Shown here: piece after piece, positions 1-13,353 of the stretch | Position numbering within the stretch: the stretch's first letter is position 1 | Layout of the letters: each line of letters starts with the position of its first letter | Origin: Plasmodium malariae | Taxonomy: Eukaryota > Apicomplexa > Aconoidasida > Haemosporida > Plasmodiidae | Direction: 5' to 3' | DNA: 64,000 nucleotides | Assembly (NCBI RefSeq): GCF_900090045.1 | Contig: NC_041784.1 | Span: forward strand, 1,962,001 to 2,026,000 | The notes under the pieces: generated by a model | Seen by the model: the letters and a program-made list of their open reading frames with translations, nothing else | Database searches by the model: none | Told to the model about the DNA's origin: nothing | Position numbers and translations under genes: made by a program

Positions 1-225
1 GAACCTCGTTCCCATTATTTTGACACTATACCACAAATAAGAGGGGTGTTCAATGAATGGTTCGGTGCAAATGAGGGGAATTACAGTACATCATATACAG
101 TATCTAGTATTTTAATGTATTGTGCTCCTTTCTTCACATTGGCTGCTATACTTATATTAGAAATATTTTATTATTATAAAAGAGTTATAAAACGTAAAAT
201 AATTAAATTTTTAGAAAAATTATAA
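1..225 (+). CDS. 3' end of a fam-l/fam-m-type exported protein gene (partial)
   Basis: Frame 1 is open from the first base to a TAA at 223-225, giving 74 residues. The visible part is a polar stretch followed by a hydrophobic helix (about residues 36-56, containing LMYCAPFFTLAAILILEIFYY) and a short basic tail (KRVIKRKIIKFLEKL). A last helix followed by YYxKxVxKxxKIKF is the usual ending of P. malariae fam-l/fam-m proteins, which are thought to be exported into the infected red cell with the tail on one face of a membrane. The signal peptide, export motif and first helix lie outside the window, so the subfamily and intactness cannot be judged. A T-rich block seen after the other family genes also follows this stop. 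Confidence 0.7.
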   Translation, partial: EPRSHYFDTIPQIRGVFNEWFGANEGNYSTSYTVSSILMYCAPFFTLAAILILEIFYYYKRVIKRKIIKFLEKL

Positions 226-397
226 GAATAATAATGAACTGTTCATTTCTGTAAATAAGCCTTCAATATCAAGTACAAACTGTAATAATTTTAATGACAT
301 ACTCAATATATAAGAGAATAATCGCTTATATGTTTTATGTATATGTACTTACGAGTAGTCATTCTTTATATGTAAATGTGAAAAAAATATTTTTATT

Positions 398-430
398 CTT
401 TTTGTGCATTTGAATTTTTGAAATTTTTTT
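398..430 (+). promoter_or_regulatory. Shared 3' flank block after the gene ending at 225
   Basis: The core TTTTTGTGCATTTGAATTTT starts about 175 bp after the stop. Similar blocks follow the family genes ending at 3114, 13353, 24682, 36010 and 43952. It could be 3' UTR or polyadenylation context; this is inferred from recurrence only. Confidence 0.4.
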
Positions 431-756
431 ATTTTGTATTTTAATGTATTCATTCAGATGAATTAAATGTTATAATTTAACATATATATTTCTGTATATA
501 TGAAAAATTTAAAGATATATATATTTGTGCATTAAAATTAATATATGAAAGCGCATTTAATATTATATGAATGAATTCATTTTTTAATTTACATTTTAAC
601 GAGAAAGAAAAAAAATCTTTGTATTATTAATCATTTTCTAGTATATAATTATTATTTGTCCATTTTACTAAGAAAAAGAATTATTAGTTTTTAAGTAACA
701 GTAAATTTCCTTTATTTGTATAAAATGAAAGGAAGCGAATATATTAAATGCTATAC

Positions 757-757
<1 letters not shown>

Positions 758-797
<40 letters not shown>
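758..797. repeat. (TA)n plus poly-T microsatellite
   Basis: About 12 alternating TA units are followed directly by an unbroken T run of about 16. Confidence 0.85.
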
Positions 798-1856
798 GTT
801 GAACTATAAAGTAGTACTTTAAATTTAATTGTTTTTTCTTCTTAATTTCTTAATTTTTTTGCATATAATAAATTTATATTTGTCATTCTGTGGTTTACAT
901 GACACTTAAAACAGAAATAATTCAACATATCAATTTTTATTCTATAGTTACTAAAAAAAAAGAATATTTATTTATGCTTATTCTTTGTTTAATCTTTATA
1001 TCTAAAATTAAATTCCTGAAAATACATATTTGTAAATGAATAAAGACATAATAATATATTAGCAGTAAAATTGTCAGTACAAAAGTTAATAATATATTTT
1101 GGTAAATCATACTGTAACACTTCCTTATTTTTAATATATATATATAATAACCCGTATATTGATCTAATAAGTAAATTTATATTATACATAATATTTTTAA
1201 GTAATGGTAATTTTATGCAACATACATATACTAATTTTACTGTGTCCTTTTTTTTATTTTTCTAATATATTAATATTGTTTTAAATTTCTACATATAGGT
1301 AAAAAATAAAAACATTAAAGGGATTATTTTAAAAATTTTACTTTTAGAAATAATGGTACAAATTAAATTTAATTAAGAATTACATTTTTTTAAAAATGAC
1401 TCAAAAATAAAAAATAAATCTTTATTTACTTTTTAAATATATATTTTTTCAAATTATGAATGATATTTTATAAATTGAGTTTTCAAGAAATGTTATATGC
1501 TATAACTTAGTGTAGCTGTTTAAATGAGAATTAAAGAATGTGCTATATTTTATAAAATAATAAGCGTACATATTACTGACAATTCAATTTATTATAACAG
1601 TTATTTAATAACCATAATGGCTAACTTTTTCTAGCAATAGTAACAAGACTTTTAAAAATATATCTTGGAAAATATAATTAATAATAGGAAAATACTTATG
1701 AAATTAGAAATTATTCTGTTAGCAGTTTATAAAAAATTGAAATATATCTATATTCTACACGTTTTATGCTGTAAATAAATTTAATATTTAATGATACTTA
1801 TAAATCATGTATTTTTTTTTATATGGAATAGATTTTATCAAAAAATACTTTTGATA

Positions 1857-1920
1857 ACTCTATTATATTGAGTAATTAAATTATACATTTTGAATATTTT
1901 TGTACGAATTCAAGTTATAG
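1857..1920 (+). promoter_or_regulatory. Shared 5' flank block, about 290 bp before the ATG at 2165
   Basis: It contains TATTATATTG, then ATTAAATTATACATTTTGAATATTTTT and a nearby AATTCAAGTTA. Similar strings sit at a similar distance before the genes starting at 12370, 35177 and 42983. It is a candidate promoter or conserved duplication flank. Confidence 0.4.
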
Positions 1921-2164
1921 AATTTTGAAATTATTTGTTTGTACATAACGTAAATATTAAAACTTTGTAATACATTTTTAAGAGTGTTTTATTTTAGTAG
2001 GCATTATAATATGCTCCTTAGGTATATATATATTATTTTCTTACGTAAGAATAATAAGAAGATTTTGAAATAAAATTTTATTGTATTCTTTATCATTGTA
2101 TGTATAGTAATTTGTTATAAATATATTTCCATATAAATATATTATAATATTAAAAATCTATATT

Positions 2165-3114
2165 ATGGAAAAAATTAAGTTCTTAATTATTAAAATTTCA
2201 ATATTTTTTCTTTCATTATGCATATATCATTTTTAAGGTGACACATTATGTTAATATTTTTGGAAATATCTGTATTATTCATATTTCTATTGTTTATGTT
2301 TATTAATACTTTTTTTTTTTTATGAAATTATTTATGCATTTAAATAACTACTATTTGAATTTTTTTATTTTTAGAGCACTTTTAATAAATATTTGTATGA
2401 AAAATACAACGTTAGTAGAAAAATAAACGCACGAAGTTATCTATTATTAGGAAAATATCAACAGGATAAAGATTCATATAATTCAAATTTAAAAGATGTT
2501 ATGCCAAATAATAGAGTAGACAAAAAAAAAATATATGTAATAATAAAAAAGGAGACACTGAAAAACGAAATGGGTCACATAGGGATTGTTTATATTTTCA
2601 GGAGTATTGTAAAAACGCTGAAAAAAATCAATATGACTTAACTAAAACAATAAATTATTCCTATTTTGAAAAAAAAATATTCAAAGAGCTTGATTATAAA
2701 TATTACGTTATAAATGAGACAGCTGAAGATATAGAATATAAAAAAGTATTAGGTAAAAAACGTGGAATACGTCTTTCTTTACTTTTACTATTATTCTTCT
2801 TAGTATTGAAGGTTCGCGCATTAGATCTGGCATTAAGATATCTTGGAAACGAAGGAGGATTGTTGAAGTTATTAGGGTTATTCGAACTACAGCATGATAG
2901 TGACTCCAATTACTATGATATGTCTGGAACTTTATTTTGGTCCCATATCTGAGTGAATTGAATGTTTCTACTAAAAAAATTGGTATGTTCTATTTTATTA
3001 TATGGCATACCTTTATTTATGCTAGTTGTCATATTTATAACAAGGATGGTTTGTTACTGTAAAAAAGTCATAAAATATGAAAATATCATGTTCAGAAAAA
3101 GATCGAATAAATAG
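2165..3114 (+). pseudogene. fam-l/fam-m-type exported protein pseudogene
   Basis: The gene keeps the two-exon plan of the family. Exon 1 starts at ATG 2165 (MEKIKFLIIKISIFFLSLCIYHF), a signal-peptide-like stretch, but runs into TAA just before a possible donor (GGTGAC, about 2236). Exon 2 begins after TTTTTATTTTTAG at 2375 with the family motif STFNKYLYEKY and a degenerate export region (RSYLLLGKY, not RxLxE/Q/D). The reading frame is lost in the A-runs around 2520-2560. Family motifs continue in other frames: FEKKIFKELDY near 2670-2700, a first helix (RLSLLLLLFFLVL), and a last helix with a basic tail ending KYENIMFRKRSNK at TAG 3112-3114. TGA stops near 2950-2965 break it again. The several independent lesions make this a true pseudogene, not a sequencing artefact. 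Confidence 0.8.
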
Positions 3115-6100
3115 GAATTGGTTCGTGCTTTTTTGTAAAGAATTATTTAAAATAAAGTAATATCTTTAGAGATATCCTTAAAAAATATAAAAATTGTTTA
3201 TATTTTATAAATATACATAAATATAATGGTTTTCTATGAGATAAACGTAAAAAAGTATGTTATTAGTTTTTTTGTTAATATGAATTTGTGATTTTGTGAA
3301 TATTTTTCAATATGCATCTTAAAGAATAGATTTATCTTATTTAAACTTTTGCTCTATTTTAATACATATGAATATAAAAATTTATTTTTTTGAAAAATAC
3401 ATATATATGAGTTAAAATTAAGGTATAATAACATAATTTATATAAATTTATTGTAATATGTTAATTTCTAATAACTATTACTTTTTCTTTTTCTTTTTTT
3501 TGGACTAGTCATAAATTATTATTTGTTTAGGTTATTATGAGAATGTATTATCATTGATAAATTAACAATAATTATGGTTTTTTTTATGTTAAGTGTATAT
3601 ATATGAATAATTATTGTAACAGTGATACATATATGTATTTTTATTCTATAAAAATTGTGTCTTAATATTTATCCCATAAAATATGTTTTCATGAAATATT
3701 CTGTAAGTGCAATAATAGAAAAAATATTTTTGTCACATTTCATTATTAAAATAGTCTATATGTGATGTTACAAATGTATAATGATTAAATGCACTTTTTA
3801 ATTATGGATTATTTACATTTGTTTTTTAACTGTGAGATACAATATAATTACAATTGTGTGAAGTTTTAAAACCAGATGTTATGTTATTTTTGTATCTAAT
3901 TATAGATTAAACTAAGTCTTTCATAAATTACTTGAATATATATTATACTGAAAATATATATTAAATAATCTATATATTTTATTTTGTTTTTTTTATTATC
4001 AAAAGATTAAAATGTTGTGCAGTAATTAAGGAAATATTAATGGATAATTTGTTGGATTTTTTCTAAATATTATTTACTTGTGATTAAATAATGGAAAGTT
4101 TATATGTTATTTCTTAACATAATCTGTGCTGTTATTTTCCTATTTCGCTAAAAATTACCATAGATATAATATGTAATTTGATATTATGTAAAATATTTGG
4201 GGTACATTATATTATACGATATTTTAAGCTGCTTAAACAGATTTAAATTTAAATCATAAATTATTATTTTTAACTTATTTTTTGTACTTCTAAATGATAT
4301 AATTTTTATTTATATTCAAAATAGAGGATAAAAACACAATTGTACATAAAGTATGTAGATAAATTATGACAAAAATATATAAAAATTTATTTTAAGTGTC
4401 ATTATTAAAAATTAAGATGATTGCATGTTCAGAATTAGTAGGAAAATACTTATATATTACGATAAAACCATATATATAGTTGTATAAGTTTTATGTTAAA
4501 TATATAAAAGTTATATGTAGAACAGAAATGGAATTATAAAAGATATGTCAATTAACATTGAAGTTACAATAAAATTACGTTTTGAATATAACTAAATTTT
4601 CTTATTTCGTCAATGAAGTATACAATAAATAAAAATAAAATAATATAGTAATTATATTAATTATTAAGCGATAAAATAAGAATATATATATTAATATGAA
4701 AAAGTATTGAATTAAGAATATTTTAAAAGAGTTACTAAATAATATGAAGAAAATTAAATATTAAATTAAAATATATTTATTAATGAATGTGTTTTATATA
4801 TTAAATACGCTCTCGCTAAATTCTAAAAAAGTAACTTTTAAATGAAGTATTTGAATAATTTTAATATAAGTATAATAATAAATTAATTTTTATTGATTTA
4901 AAAAATTGCATATAATGAAAAATTTGATCAAAAAAAATTGAACTCTTTAAAATAAGATATATTATTATATTAAATTATAATTAAGTAGAATATTTCAGTC
5001 ATTATATTTAATGATACATTGTGATGTATATACATAATTAAATTAAAATTTAAATATGAATTAATTATATATTAATACCTTTATTATGTTTACGTATATA
5101 TCATTATCATATTAATAACACAGAAAGCAACTAATCGTCAGAGAATTTGCATCATTATCTTATATAATTGGAAATAAATGTATATTTTTTAAGATATTCC
5201 TAATTTCAACTTAAAAAATATGAATTCCATAAAATACAAATATTTAAGTTATATTTTATTTTATTTTTTTACAATAAATGTAAAAAATTCTAAGTTTTTT
5301 TTTTGAAGAAGTATTAATTACATTCTTAAAAAATAAATTAAGTGAAAAAAAAAAAATGAAAAAAAACAATTATTACAAATACATATTCCTAAGGATAGGT
5401 AAATATAATAATTCTATAGTATATCGTTAATTATATACTTTGGTCTCTATAAAAGTGCTATTGAATAATAGTTATTATGATTACTTAACACATTTTATTT
5501 ATGATTCAATAAAATAAATTAAAAATAATTATAAGTTTTAAAATATATACACTAAAAAATATATAAATATAAAATTTATTTTTTTAAATTAAAAAAAAAT
5601 TATTAATATTAGAAATATCTTATACTAAAAATCGAGAACGAATATAATTATTTATTTTTTTATTGTTTCATTAACATATAATATAAGACAAAATAAAAAT
5701 AACATATTTATTAAATTATATTTTATAGAAAAATATTCTATTTGTATTCGTATGGTTGTCATAATAATAACTTTGTATTTAGAAAAAATATGATAAATGT
5801 ATAATAATTACATTTAATCATAGATATTATAATATAATAGAATAATTCACCTCGATCAATCAAATAATACGCTCTACAATATATAAGTAATTAACATAAA
5901 AATATCATTTTTCAATAATAATATAATTATATTTTTATTTGTTATATATTATATTTAATATATAATTAATTTCTGGATCTATAATATCATCTCTTAAAAT
6001 TAATGGTTCTCAAATCTATCTTCGTAAAATTTAAGTAAATCAAAAAAAAATTCTCGAAAAAGATATTAATAAAATATGCTTTAAGTATATAATTTGAATA

Positions 6101-7593
6101 AAATATATTTTATAATTTGGCTTAATCATTCCTAAAATTTATAGTCACTATAATTTTATTATATTTGTTATTTTTTTTTATTCACTAAAAATTTACAATT
6201 GGGTAAAAATATGAGTAATATTATATTATTATATATAATAATTCATTGTATATAAAAATATTGTATAAGAATTGAATTTAATTATTAATGAAGTAACGTA
6301 TACATACAAGATAAAGTGAGAAGTCATACTGTACATAAAGAAAACATCTGAAAATAACACTTTATATAGTACATAGCTTTATTTAGTAATAATTAAAATT
6401 TTTCTTATTTAGAAATAAACAAAGTATTCTTCTATTTTACTTATTATACTTTTTCCTGTATTTTTATTTGGAGAAATATAACATGAAATTGCAAAATATT
6501 CATAAATTATATAATTTTAATACCAAAATCTACATTTTGAATATTGTAAATTTTCATAAATTAGATACATAAAATATTATTCTATTAATCCTAACGGATT
6601 TTTTGTTTGAATTATTATAAAAATTCATAGCGATAATAAGATGAAGTAGAAAATTTTAATTTCTTTGTTATTTTTATAAAATATAATAGATTTTGTTCAA
6701 GGTATTTTCTAAAATATTAAAATTATTATAATTCTAAAATTACATAATTAATACGAAACAAAATTGTTTACTTGTTTCTTTTGAAATATTTTTTTAACAA
6801 AACTTTTACTATTTATTAATCACTAAATTCTTAAGTCCGTATGTATATATAATAATATAAATAAAATAAAATACTGAAATAATAGGATATTACATTTTAT
6901 ATCTATAAAATAAGTATACTAAAGAGACAGATAATTTTGAAAGAATCTCCTTTTTGAATAGTATATAATAATATATGAAAAAAAATCACGTAACAATTTA
7001 ATCATTATTTTATGGCGTTACTTCTTATTATAAGTATAGTTTACACAATATATACTACTCTGATGTATCCACTTCATTAATAATAAATGATAAATTAAAG
7101 TCAATAGGATAATTATTATTATACATTTTTTCTTATCTATATATTATTATAAGATTAAAAAATATTTTGTTTTATTATTAATATTATAAATATATGATAT
7201 TTAAGAAATAAACTTGAAATAAGTTTATTAGAAAAACTAAAATTTTATTGTAAGCAATATTCTATATAAATTTTTATGTAAATAACTATTCCTTCTTTAA
7301 GATATATATAACAAGTAGTTGATACAAAAAATATATAAATATGAGTTTTGCTAACTTTTTTATAATAAAAATAGTTTTTCATTTTGTGAACGATTAAAAG
7401 GAATTATTATTATATAAGTTATGTCTAATTGTTTAATCGTTATTAATTAATGAAATATTTATATTTTAATATCTTGAATATTAGAGAAAAAATGTAAATA
7501 TTTATATGTTTTTCACTTAAAATATAAACTACATATGGGAATATTACCAATTCTTATTGTTAATATAATCACATTTAGCAGAATTTTTTAAGG
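3115..7593. other. Long A+T-rich intergenic region
   Basis: About 4.5 kb with no coding signal on either strand. It includes the 3' flank of the pseudogene ending at 3114, and otherwise only low-complexity A/T runs, densest at roughly 4600-7300. Confidence 0.6.
3267..3300 (+). promoter_or_regulatory. Shared 3' flank block after the gene ending at 3114
   Basis: TTTTTTTGTTAATATGAATTTGTGATTTTGTGAAT lies about 155 bp after the stop. It is a looser copy of the block found after other family genes. Confidence 0.35.
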
Positions 7594-8520
7594 ATGGAGG
7601 TAAATATATTATTATACGTATAATTTACCTAATAATTTTTATGAACTAATTTGAATAGTATAACGTATATATTATTTCGTATTAATTTTCTAAAATGTTT
7701 AATATGTCTATATTCACTTCTCAATTTTATTTTTATTTTTCAGGTATCAAATACTAGTAAGAAAAGTAAAATACTAGCATATTTTGATCAAGATTATGAA
7801 ATTGAAGAATCATCACAATCATATAACTTATTAAATCCTATAAAGGAAATACATGGGAATTTATATGAAATTGGTTGTAAGCTTGATAACAGTTATAAAA
7901 TGAGAAATTTATTACCTGGATTACTAGATGATAGTAATCCTGTCAATAAAGATGAGTTTTGTGGTTTATTGAATGAATGGATAAACAACAAAAAATATAT
8001 ATATATATTTGAAGGAACTAATTGCGAAAATAAGACAAAATTTTGGGAAGAAAATATTGAGAAATTGTGGGAACAATTAAAAACGAATATTGGTAATGAA
8101 GAAGGGTGTGAGAGATGTAAAATTTTTTATAATTGTTCTGTTTCTCCTGAAATGAAAACTTCTTTATCTGTGGGTTTTACTATTTTTGGAATTTTACTCA
8201 TTACTTTTTTTATTTTTTATAAGGTATTATAAGTATTATAGTTAAAAATTATGAAAATACAGAATAAAAAATGTACTTATTTACATTAAAATATTATTAT
8301 TATTATTATATATATATCGCATTTCATGCTTTTCCATTTTATATAATAGTTAGGTCCCATTAGATCAAGGATTCACAACTGTCTACATAAAAAAAAAAGA
8401 AAAATAGAGAACATAGTTCCAGAAAAATCATGTGAATTATTAGAAGGATCTTCTAAAAAAGGGATTTCATTTTCTGAAAACGGAAGTATTGCGTTAGGTT
8501 ATCATTCTGTAGAAATTTAG
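7594..8520 (+). CDS. pir: Short PIR family protein
   Basis: Inferred three-exon PIR gene: exon 1 is 7594-7599 (ATGGAG), intron 7600-7743 runs from GTAAAT to a TTTTTCAG acceptor, exon 2 is 7744-8223, intron 8224-8349, and exon 3 is 8350-8520. The phases agree and give about 218 residues. PIR proteins are variant antigens trafficked to the infected-cell surface or parasite periphery. Exon 2 ends in a hydrophobic helix (about residues 141-161, SVGFTIFGILLITFFIFYK), and exon 3 starts LGPIRSRIHN, which resembles the PIR tail signature xTPLGSWLxN. Six cysteines are visible (GC, FC, NC, GCERC, NC). It is shorter than the usual 250-350 residues: the N-terminal cysteine-containing part typical of PIR is missing, so it may be a truncated member. 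No internal stop was seen. An open frame does run upstream from 7651 through the intron, so a start without exon 1 cannot be excluded. Confidence 0.72.
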
Positions 8521-11450
8521 CTGTTTACATATAATGCTGGATTGGAAGTATATTTATATATTATTTTTAAAAATGAACAGATTTATGTACAAAAAATTGT
8601 ATTATGGAGAAAAAATAAAAAAAATAATATAGTGGGAATATAAGTAACATATAGATATATTGCAAATATAATATTTTATGCTTATAAAGACAATTCAATA
8701 ACGTTAATGCTACTTTGAATATAATATATTATAAAAATTTCTATCATATTACAGATTAGCAAAACATTAAATGATTAATATATTTTATTTAATAAAATAT
8801 ATTTTTCTTTAGAAAAATACAATTAGCTATTATAACTCTATTAATCATGTTATTCTGAAAAATATGTAACTAAAATATTTATGTGCTCATTATATGCAGT
8901 TTAACATATAAGAAATACTATAGTTAATACAACCATATGCCTTATTTTTTATCATTATTTTTATGAGGCAAGCATTATTTAATTAAATATCAAAATAAAA
9001 ATAAACAGGATATATTAGTTAATTTGAAAACACAAATAATTAATAACTTTACTAATATAATTTTTAATAAATGAAACAAAACACGATGAAAAAATTTTAC
9101 AGAATATTAATTATATAATTGTAAATACGTTTGCAGCACATATTTATATAACCTATGAAATATATATGATGTTATGAAGATGTGTAATAACATATATTTT
9201 ATACTTTATAGGTAAAATAATCATTAGAATATATTTTATAATAATATGTTTAAATTATGCTTTTTATATTATTTATATATTTCTTCTGAAAATAATGGAA
9301 ATAAAAATATTTCTATTAAGAAAGAAAATGATAATGAATAAATATAATATATATTACTTAAAATATAACTTTATTATCATTGTATATGTTGTAGATTATA
9401 TATACAAAATAGCAGAATTATCACTCTTTAATTATCTTAATATTTTTTAAATGTATAACTATTTATTTTTATTTAAATTTAAATGGATCTAATATTTTTA
9501 CTATTTCATTTGTATGGAATACATTTTAATTTATTTTATATATATACATATGAAATATGTTTATATATATTTTTATTAGTTTTATGTAAATATTTCGTAG
9601 AATTATAAATATGAAATAGGAAAAAGAAAACAGACAATAAGGATATATATATATATAATGAAAAAATATTATGTTGTCAATTTGTTTTAATATATCTTTA
9701 TTAATTATATATGAGATACTCTTTTTAATTCTATAAATGCACACTATGTAAAGAAATATACTTTTTTAGGGAATGAATTATTTTATGAATTACATTATTA
9801 ATATTCACATTTCATTATTAATAATTTAGTTACTCATATTTATATTTTATATGTAGTATGCGCAGATAGGAAAAAACGAAATATATATAATTTATATTTA
9901 GATGAATTTTACTATAATAATAAAAATATTCAATCTAAACTTATTGTTGAATATGGTATATTAACATAACTAACATTAATAAAGTTTATTAACTAAAAAT
10001 AAAGCTTTCCAAAAATTAAATACTATCTTTTGTATAATAGAAAATTTTAGATGAGATAAATTGTTAAATAAGAAAAAATAAATAAAAAAAATAAAATAAT
10101 TATGAATATAATACATGGAGTATTTCTTATTAAATCTTTTGAATATATTTAATTAAATAAAAGAAATAAATGCAGATTAAACGATAGGTAAATTTAAAGA
10201 ACTTGTAATTCATAGAGTTATCGAAAATTTTTCATTGAGCGTATAATATGAAAAATAAATCTTATTACATTTTGACAAATAAAAATTACATAAGAAAGGA
10301 CTATAAATGTGAATAGAAATCAATGAAATTGGTATAAAAAAGGGAATAAAAGAAATTCCCAATATTTCATATAATTTATAGATAACTAGAACTCTTTGAA
10401 GAATGAATAAAGAACAAATAGCAATTGGCTATCTTCCTTTTTTACTAATATATATTACTGCTTTTTATTTTTTTATGTATATTAAATAATATTTAAGCTA
10501 TGTTTAATCTAACATAAGTGAAAAAATATATGTAATTTATATTCTTAACGAGAATTACTGTAAAAATATATCATTAAAAAAAGAACATAAATTTCTTTGA
10601 TGATACATAATTCTTTAACTTGATAAAACTTAAGAAATTTTAATATAATTTATTTAAAATAAAAAATAAATGGTATTATTAATGTTAAGTGATCTAAAAA
10701 ATTAATAATTATAAAAATACAAAATAATAAAATAGAATTTTTAAATATAAAGGGAAAGACTACTAAATATTATACATAATACACAGAACTATGTTAAGTA
10801 TTATACTTACAATAAATACAGTGTGGTGATTAGAAAAATATATTTAAAAAAGTAATATTTTAAGGAAATATATAATGTAATTTAATTAATATTATCAAAA
10901 ATCACAATAAATTCATATTGTATATGTATTAAATTATTTTTATTACTTTAATATGGGAAGGAAAATATCTTTAGAAGAATACAGACAAAAACCATTGTTA
11001 TAAGTAGATATACTTTTTTCTCTTTCCTCTATTCATTTTTTTTTTCTTAACATTAAATTTTATAATATTTTATTATAATATATTTTTTTCTGCAAGTAAT
11101 ATTCATATGTATATAAAAGATTTTTATATTAGGGTGCACAATATTGATAGAAAATAATCAAATTCTGTTAGTGTAATATTATGTTCTAGAAGTAATTTTA
11201 TGTAATATATTAATATTATGGAGTATTTTAATTATTTATCAATACGAAAAAGAATATATATACCTACTCTTTTATTATTATATTTTTGTCATTATTGATG
11301 GAACTTGTTTTATAAAAATTTATAGACCATGTATGATATAATAAAATAATAAGAAAAAAAGATATGCTTTTTCATTATTGAATGAATAGAGAGAATAATT
11401 ATCGAATAAAGTTTATTCTTATAGTAATACATTTAACACCAGAATTATTG

Positions 11451-11520
11451 TTTTTTTTTTTTTTTTTTTCCTATTATATAAACAATTCCTCTAAATACAT
11501 ATTTTTAATTAATATAATAA
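11451..11520 (+). promoter_or_regulatory. Shared distal 5' flank block, about 870 bp before the ATG at 12370
   Basis: A long T run is followed by TTCCTCTAAATACATATTTTTAATTAA. Related strings occur at 34279-34330 and 42067-42130, each about 860-870 bp before a family ATG. Confidence 0.35.
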
Positions 11521-12060
11521 GAAAATTGAAGTTGAAATACTTTAAAGCATATCATTTACAAATAATAAGAATAAAGCTTATATATTTAATTTTCAAAACT
11601 ATTATATACAAAATAAAAAAATTATAATTTATTTACATTTAAATTATTTTTTCCTTATAGTTTTAACAGGATGATGTATGTTATACTTTTTATATACATT
11701 ATAGACCATAGAGGAAAAAAAGTGTTATAATTAATATGTAATAGAATGGTATACAAAATAATTTTTTTCATTTATCTTTAAATTTATTATACTATTATTG
11801 TAATTAACATATTTTTAATATAATAACCTGTTTTTTGAAATTATATTTACAAAATAAAAATTAATAATGAAAAAACATTATTAAAATTAGTTATTTCCCC
11901 ATCAAATATAAAAAATAATAGATAACCTACATTTTCTACATTCTATATTTTATATGTACTCAGTATATAAAAATATTAATAAATCCTATATTTTATCATT
12001 AATTTATGTTTTCCCCTTTTTTTTAAATGACAAATAAACATAATATTTAAATACTATACT

Positions 12061-12115
12061 AAATAGTTAATATATGTATTTTGAATATTTATAAATAAAT
12101 TCAAATTATTTCATT
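12061..12115 (+). promoter_or_regulatory. Shared 5' flank block, about 300 bp before the ATG at 12370
   Basis: It contains GTATTTTGAATATTTATAAA followed by AATTCAAATTA, matching the strings before the genes at 2165 and 35177. Confidence 0.4.
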
Positions 12116-12369
12116 TTAATAAAAGTTATTTTCTTAAAAATAAAATTAAAATTAAAATTCCATTGCATATTTTTATATTTATTTTTCTTTGTTCAATTTG
12201 TAGAATGCGTCATTGTTATATATATTTTAATATGTTCTTATGGAAAAATAAAAAGTAATAAAAAAGAAAATTAATAAAATAAATATATTATTGTTTATCA
12301 TTAGAAGAATATTATATTGTTTTTAATTTATTCCTTAATGTATATATTACAATATTCAATGTATGTATA

Positions 12370-13353
12370 ATGGAACAAAGTACTAAGTTTCTTATATTTA
12401 TTAAAATAGCCACCTTTGTTATTTTAAGTTGTATATGTCATTTTTACATTTATACGGTAAAATAATATTATTTAAGGAGATTTGTTTTACTTATATTTTT
12501 CATGTTCTATATTTGTTAGCACTTTTTTTATTGTAAGATTATTCATTTGATTAATTGATAAATTTTTTTTTTTATATTTTCAGCGTAAGAATAACAAATC
12601 TTTGGTTAAATGCTACAATAATCATAGAAAATTATACACAAGGTCTTATAACTCACTGGAAAAATATAAACCGGATGAGGTTTCAAATATTGTATGTTTA
12701 AAAGAAGGAATACCAAATGGAATGAACGATAAAAAAGATTTATCTTATAATGAAAAAGTAGACGAATGCAAAAAAAAGCAATCAAAAAGAAGTTCATTAA
12801 GAAATGAAAGAGGACATAAAAAAGATATGAAAAATAAATCTTGAATATTTGAAACAAAGAATTATTCCCATTTAGAAAAAAAATATTTAAAGAACTTGAT
12901 TATGTAGATTTTCTTAAGAACAGCAGAACCACTAGTGAAAAGACTTACTATAAAATAATACGTAAAAAATACGGATTACGACTTGGTTTACCTATTATAA
13001 TAATATTGTTATTATTAACATCGTTCATATTCGATTTTGGGGGATTTGGACTTATACGAGCGTTGATTAAGATATTGAATACAATTGCAACAGGATGGTT
13101 GATAACTTTACATAACATTTTGAAGACATCCTTTTTAAGTTCTTTTCTCAAATCGGTAGATAGTATACAGAAGGAAACACCAAATGGAGGAGGTAGTAGT
13201 GGAGTTCTTGATCATTTTTATGTAACAGGTTTTTTTGGAATTTTTATATATTTAATACCTTTCATTGTATTAGGTATCACAATTATATTATGGATAGTTT
13301 ACTACCATAGGAAAGTTAAAAAATATCAAAAAATAAAATTTAGGAAAAGGTAG
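12370..13353 (+). pseudogene. fam-l/fam-m-type exported protein gene with a TGA and a one-base frameshift
   Basis: Exon 1 (12370-12456) encodes a signal-peptide-like MEQSTKFLIFIKIATFVILS. The GTAAAA donor, an intron to TTTTCAG at 12583 and exon 2 from 12584 keep frame. Exon 2 reads RKLYTRSYNSLEKYK, so the export motif is degenerate, followed by a charged linker with the family phrase KKKQSKRSSLRNERGHK. A TGA at 12842-12844 stands where relatives carry a cysteine codon (KNKS-C-IFE). Shortly after, the A-run at 12874-12882 is one base short, moving the rest into another frame. That frame is then open to TAG 13353 and holds both helices (about 12990-13030 and 13230-13300) and the tail HRKVKKYQKIKFRKR, a classic family ending. 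With only two lesions, one in a homopolymer, it is either a young pseudogene or partly a sequence error. Confidence 0.82.

Larger units (their letters stand above)
226..2164. other. Intergenic, A+T-rich
   Basis: No coding signal was found. It holds a (TA)n run joined to a T-tract at 758-797 and the presumed 5' flank of the broken gene that starts at 2165. Confidence 0.6.
8521..12369. other. A+T-rich intergenic region
   Basis: No supported gene. The last kilobase carries the presumed 5' flank of the gene starting at 12370, including a T-tract at 11451-11469. Confidence 0.6.

Noticed and set aside
989..1265. Overlapping open frames on both strands
   Set aside because: Hydrophobic, low-complexity translations typical of A+T-rich DNA; no signal exon, family motif or splice context.
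4600..7300. Possible centromere because of very high A+T content
   Set aside because: G and C bases still occur regularly and there is no core of tandem repeats; the context is subtelomeric.
11382..11627. Open frame with a phenylalanine run
   Set aside because: The frame is created by a T-tract in the shared 5' flank; a similar chance frame appears at 42005-42220 for the same reason.
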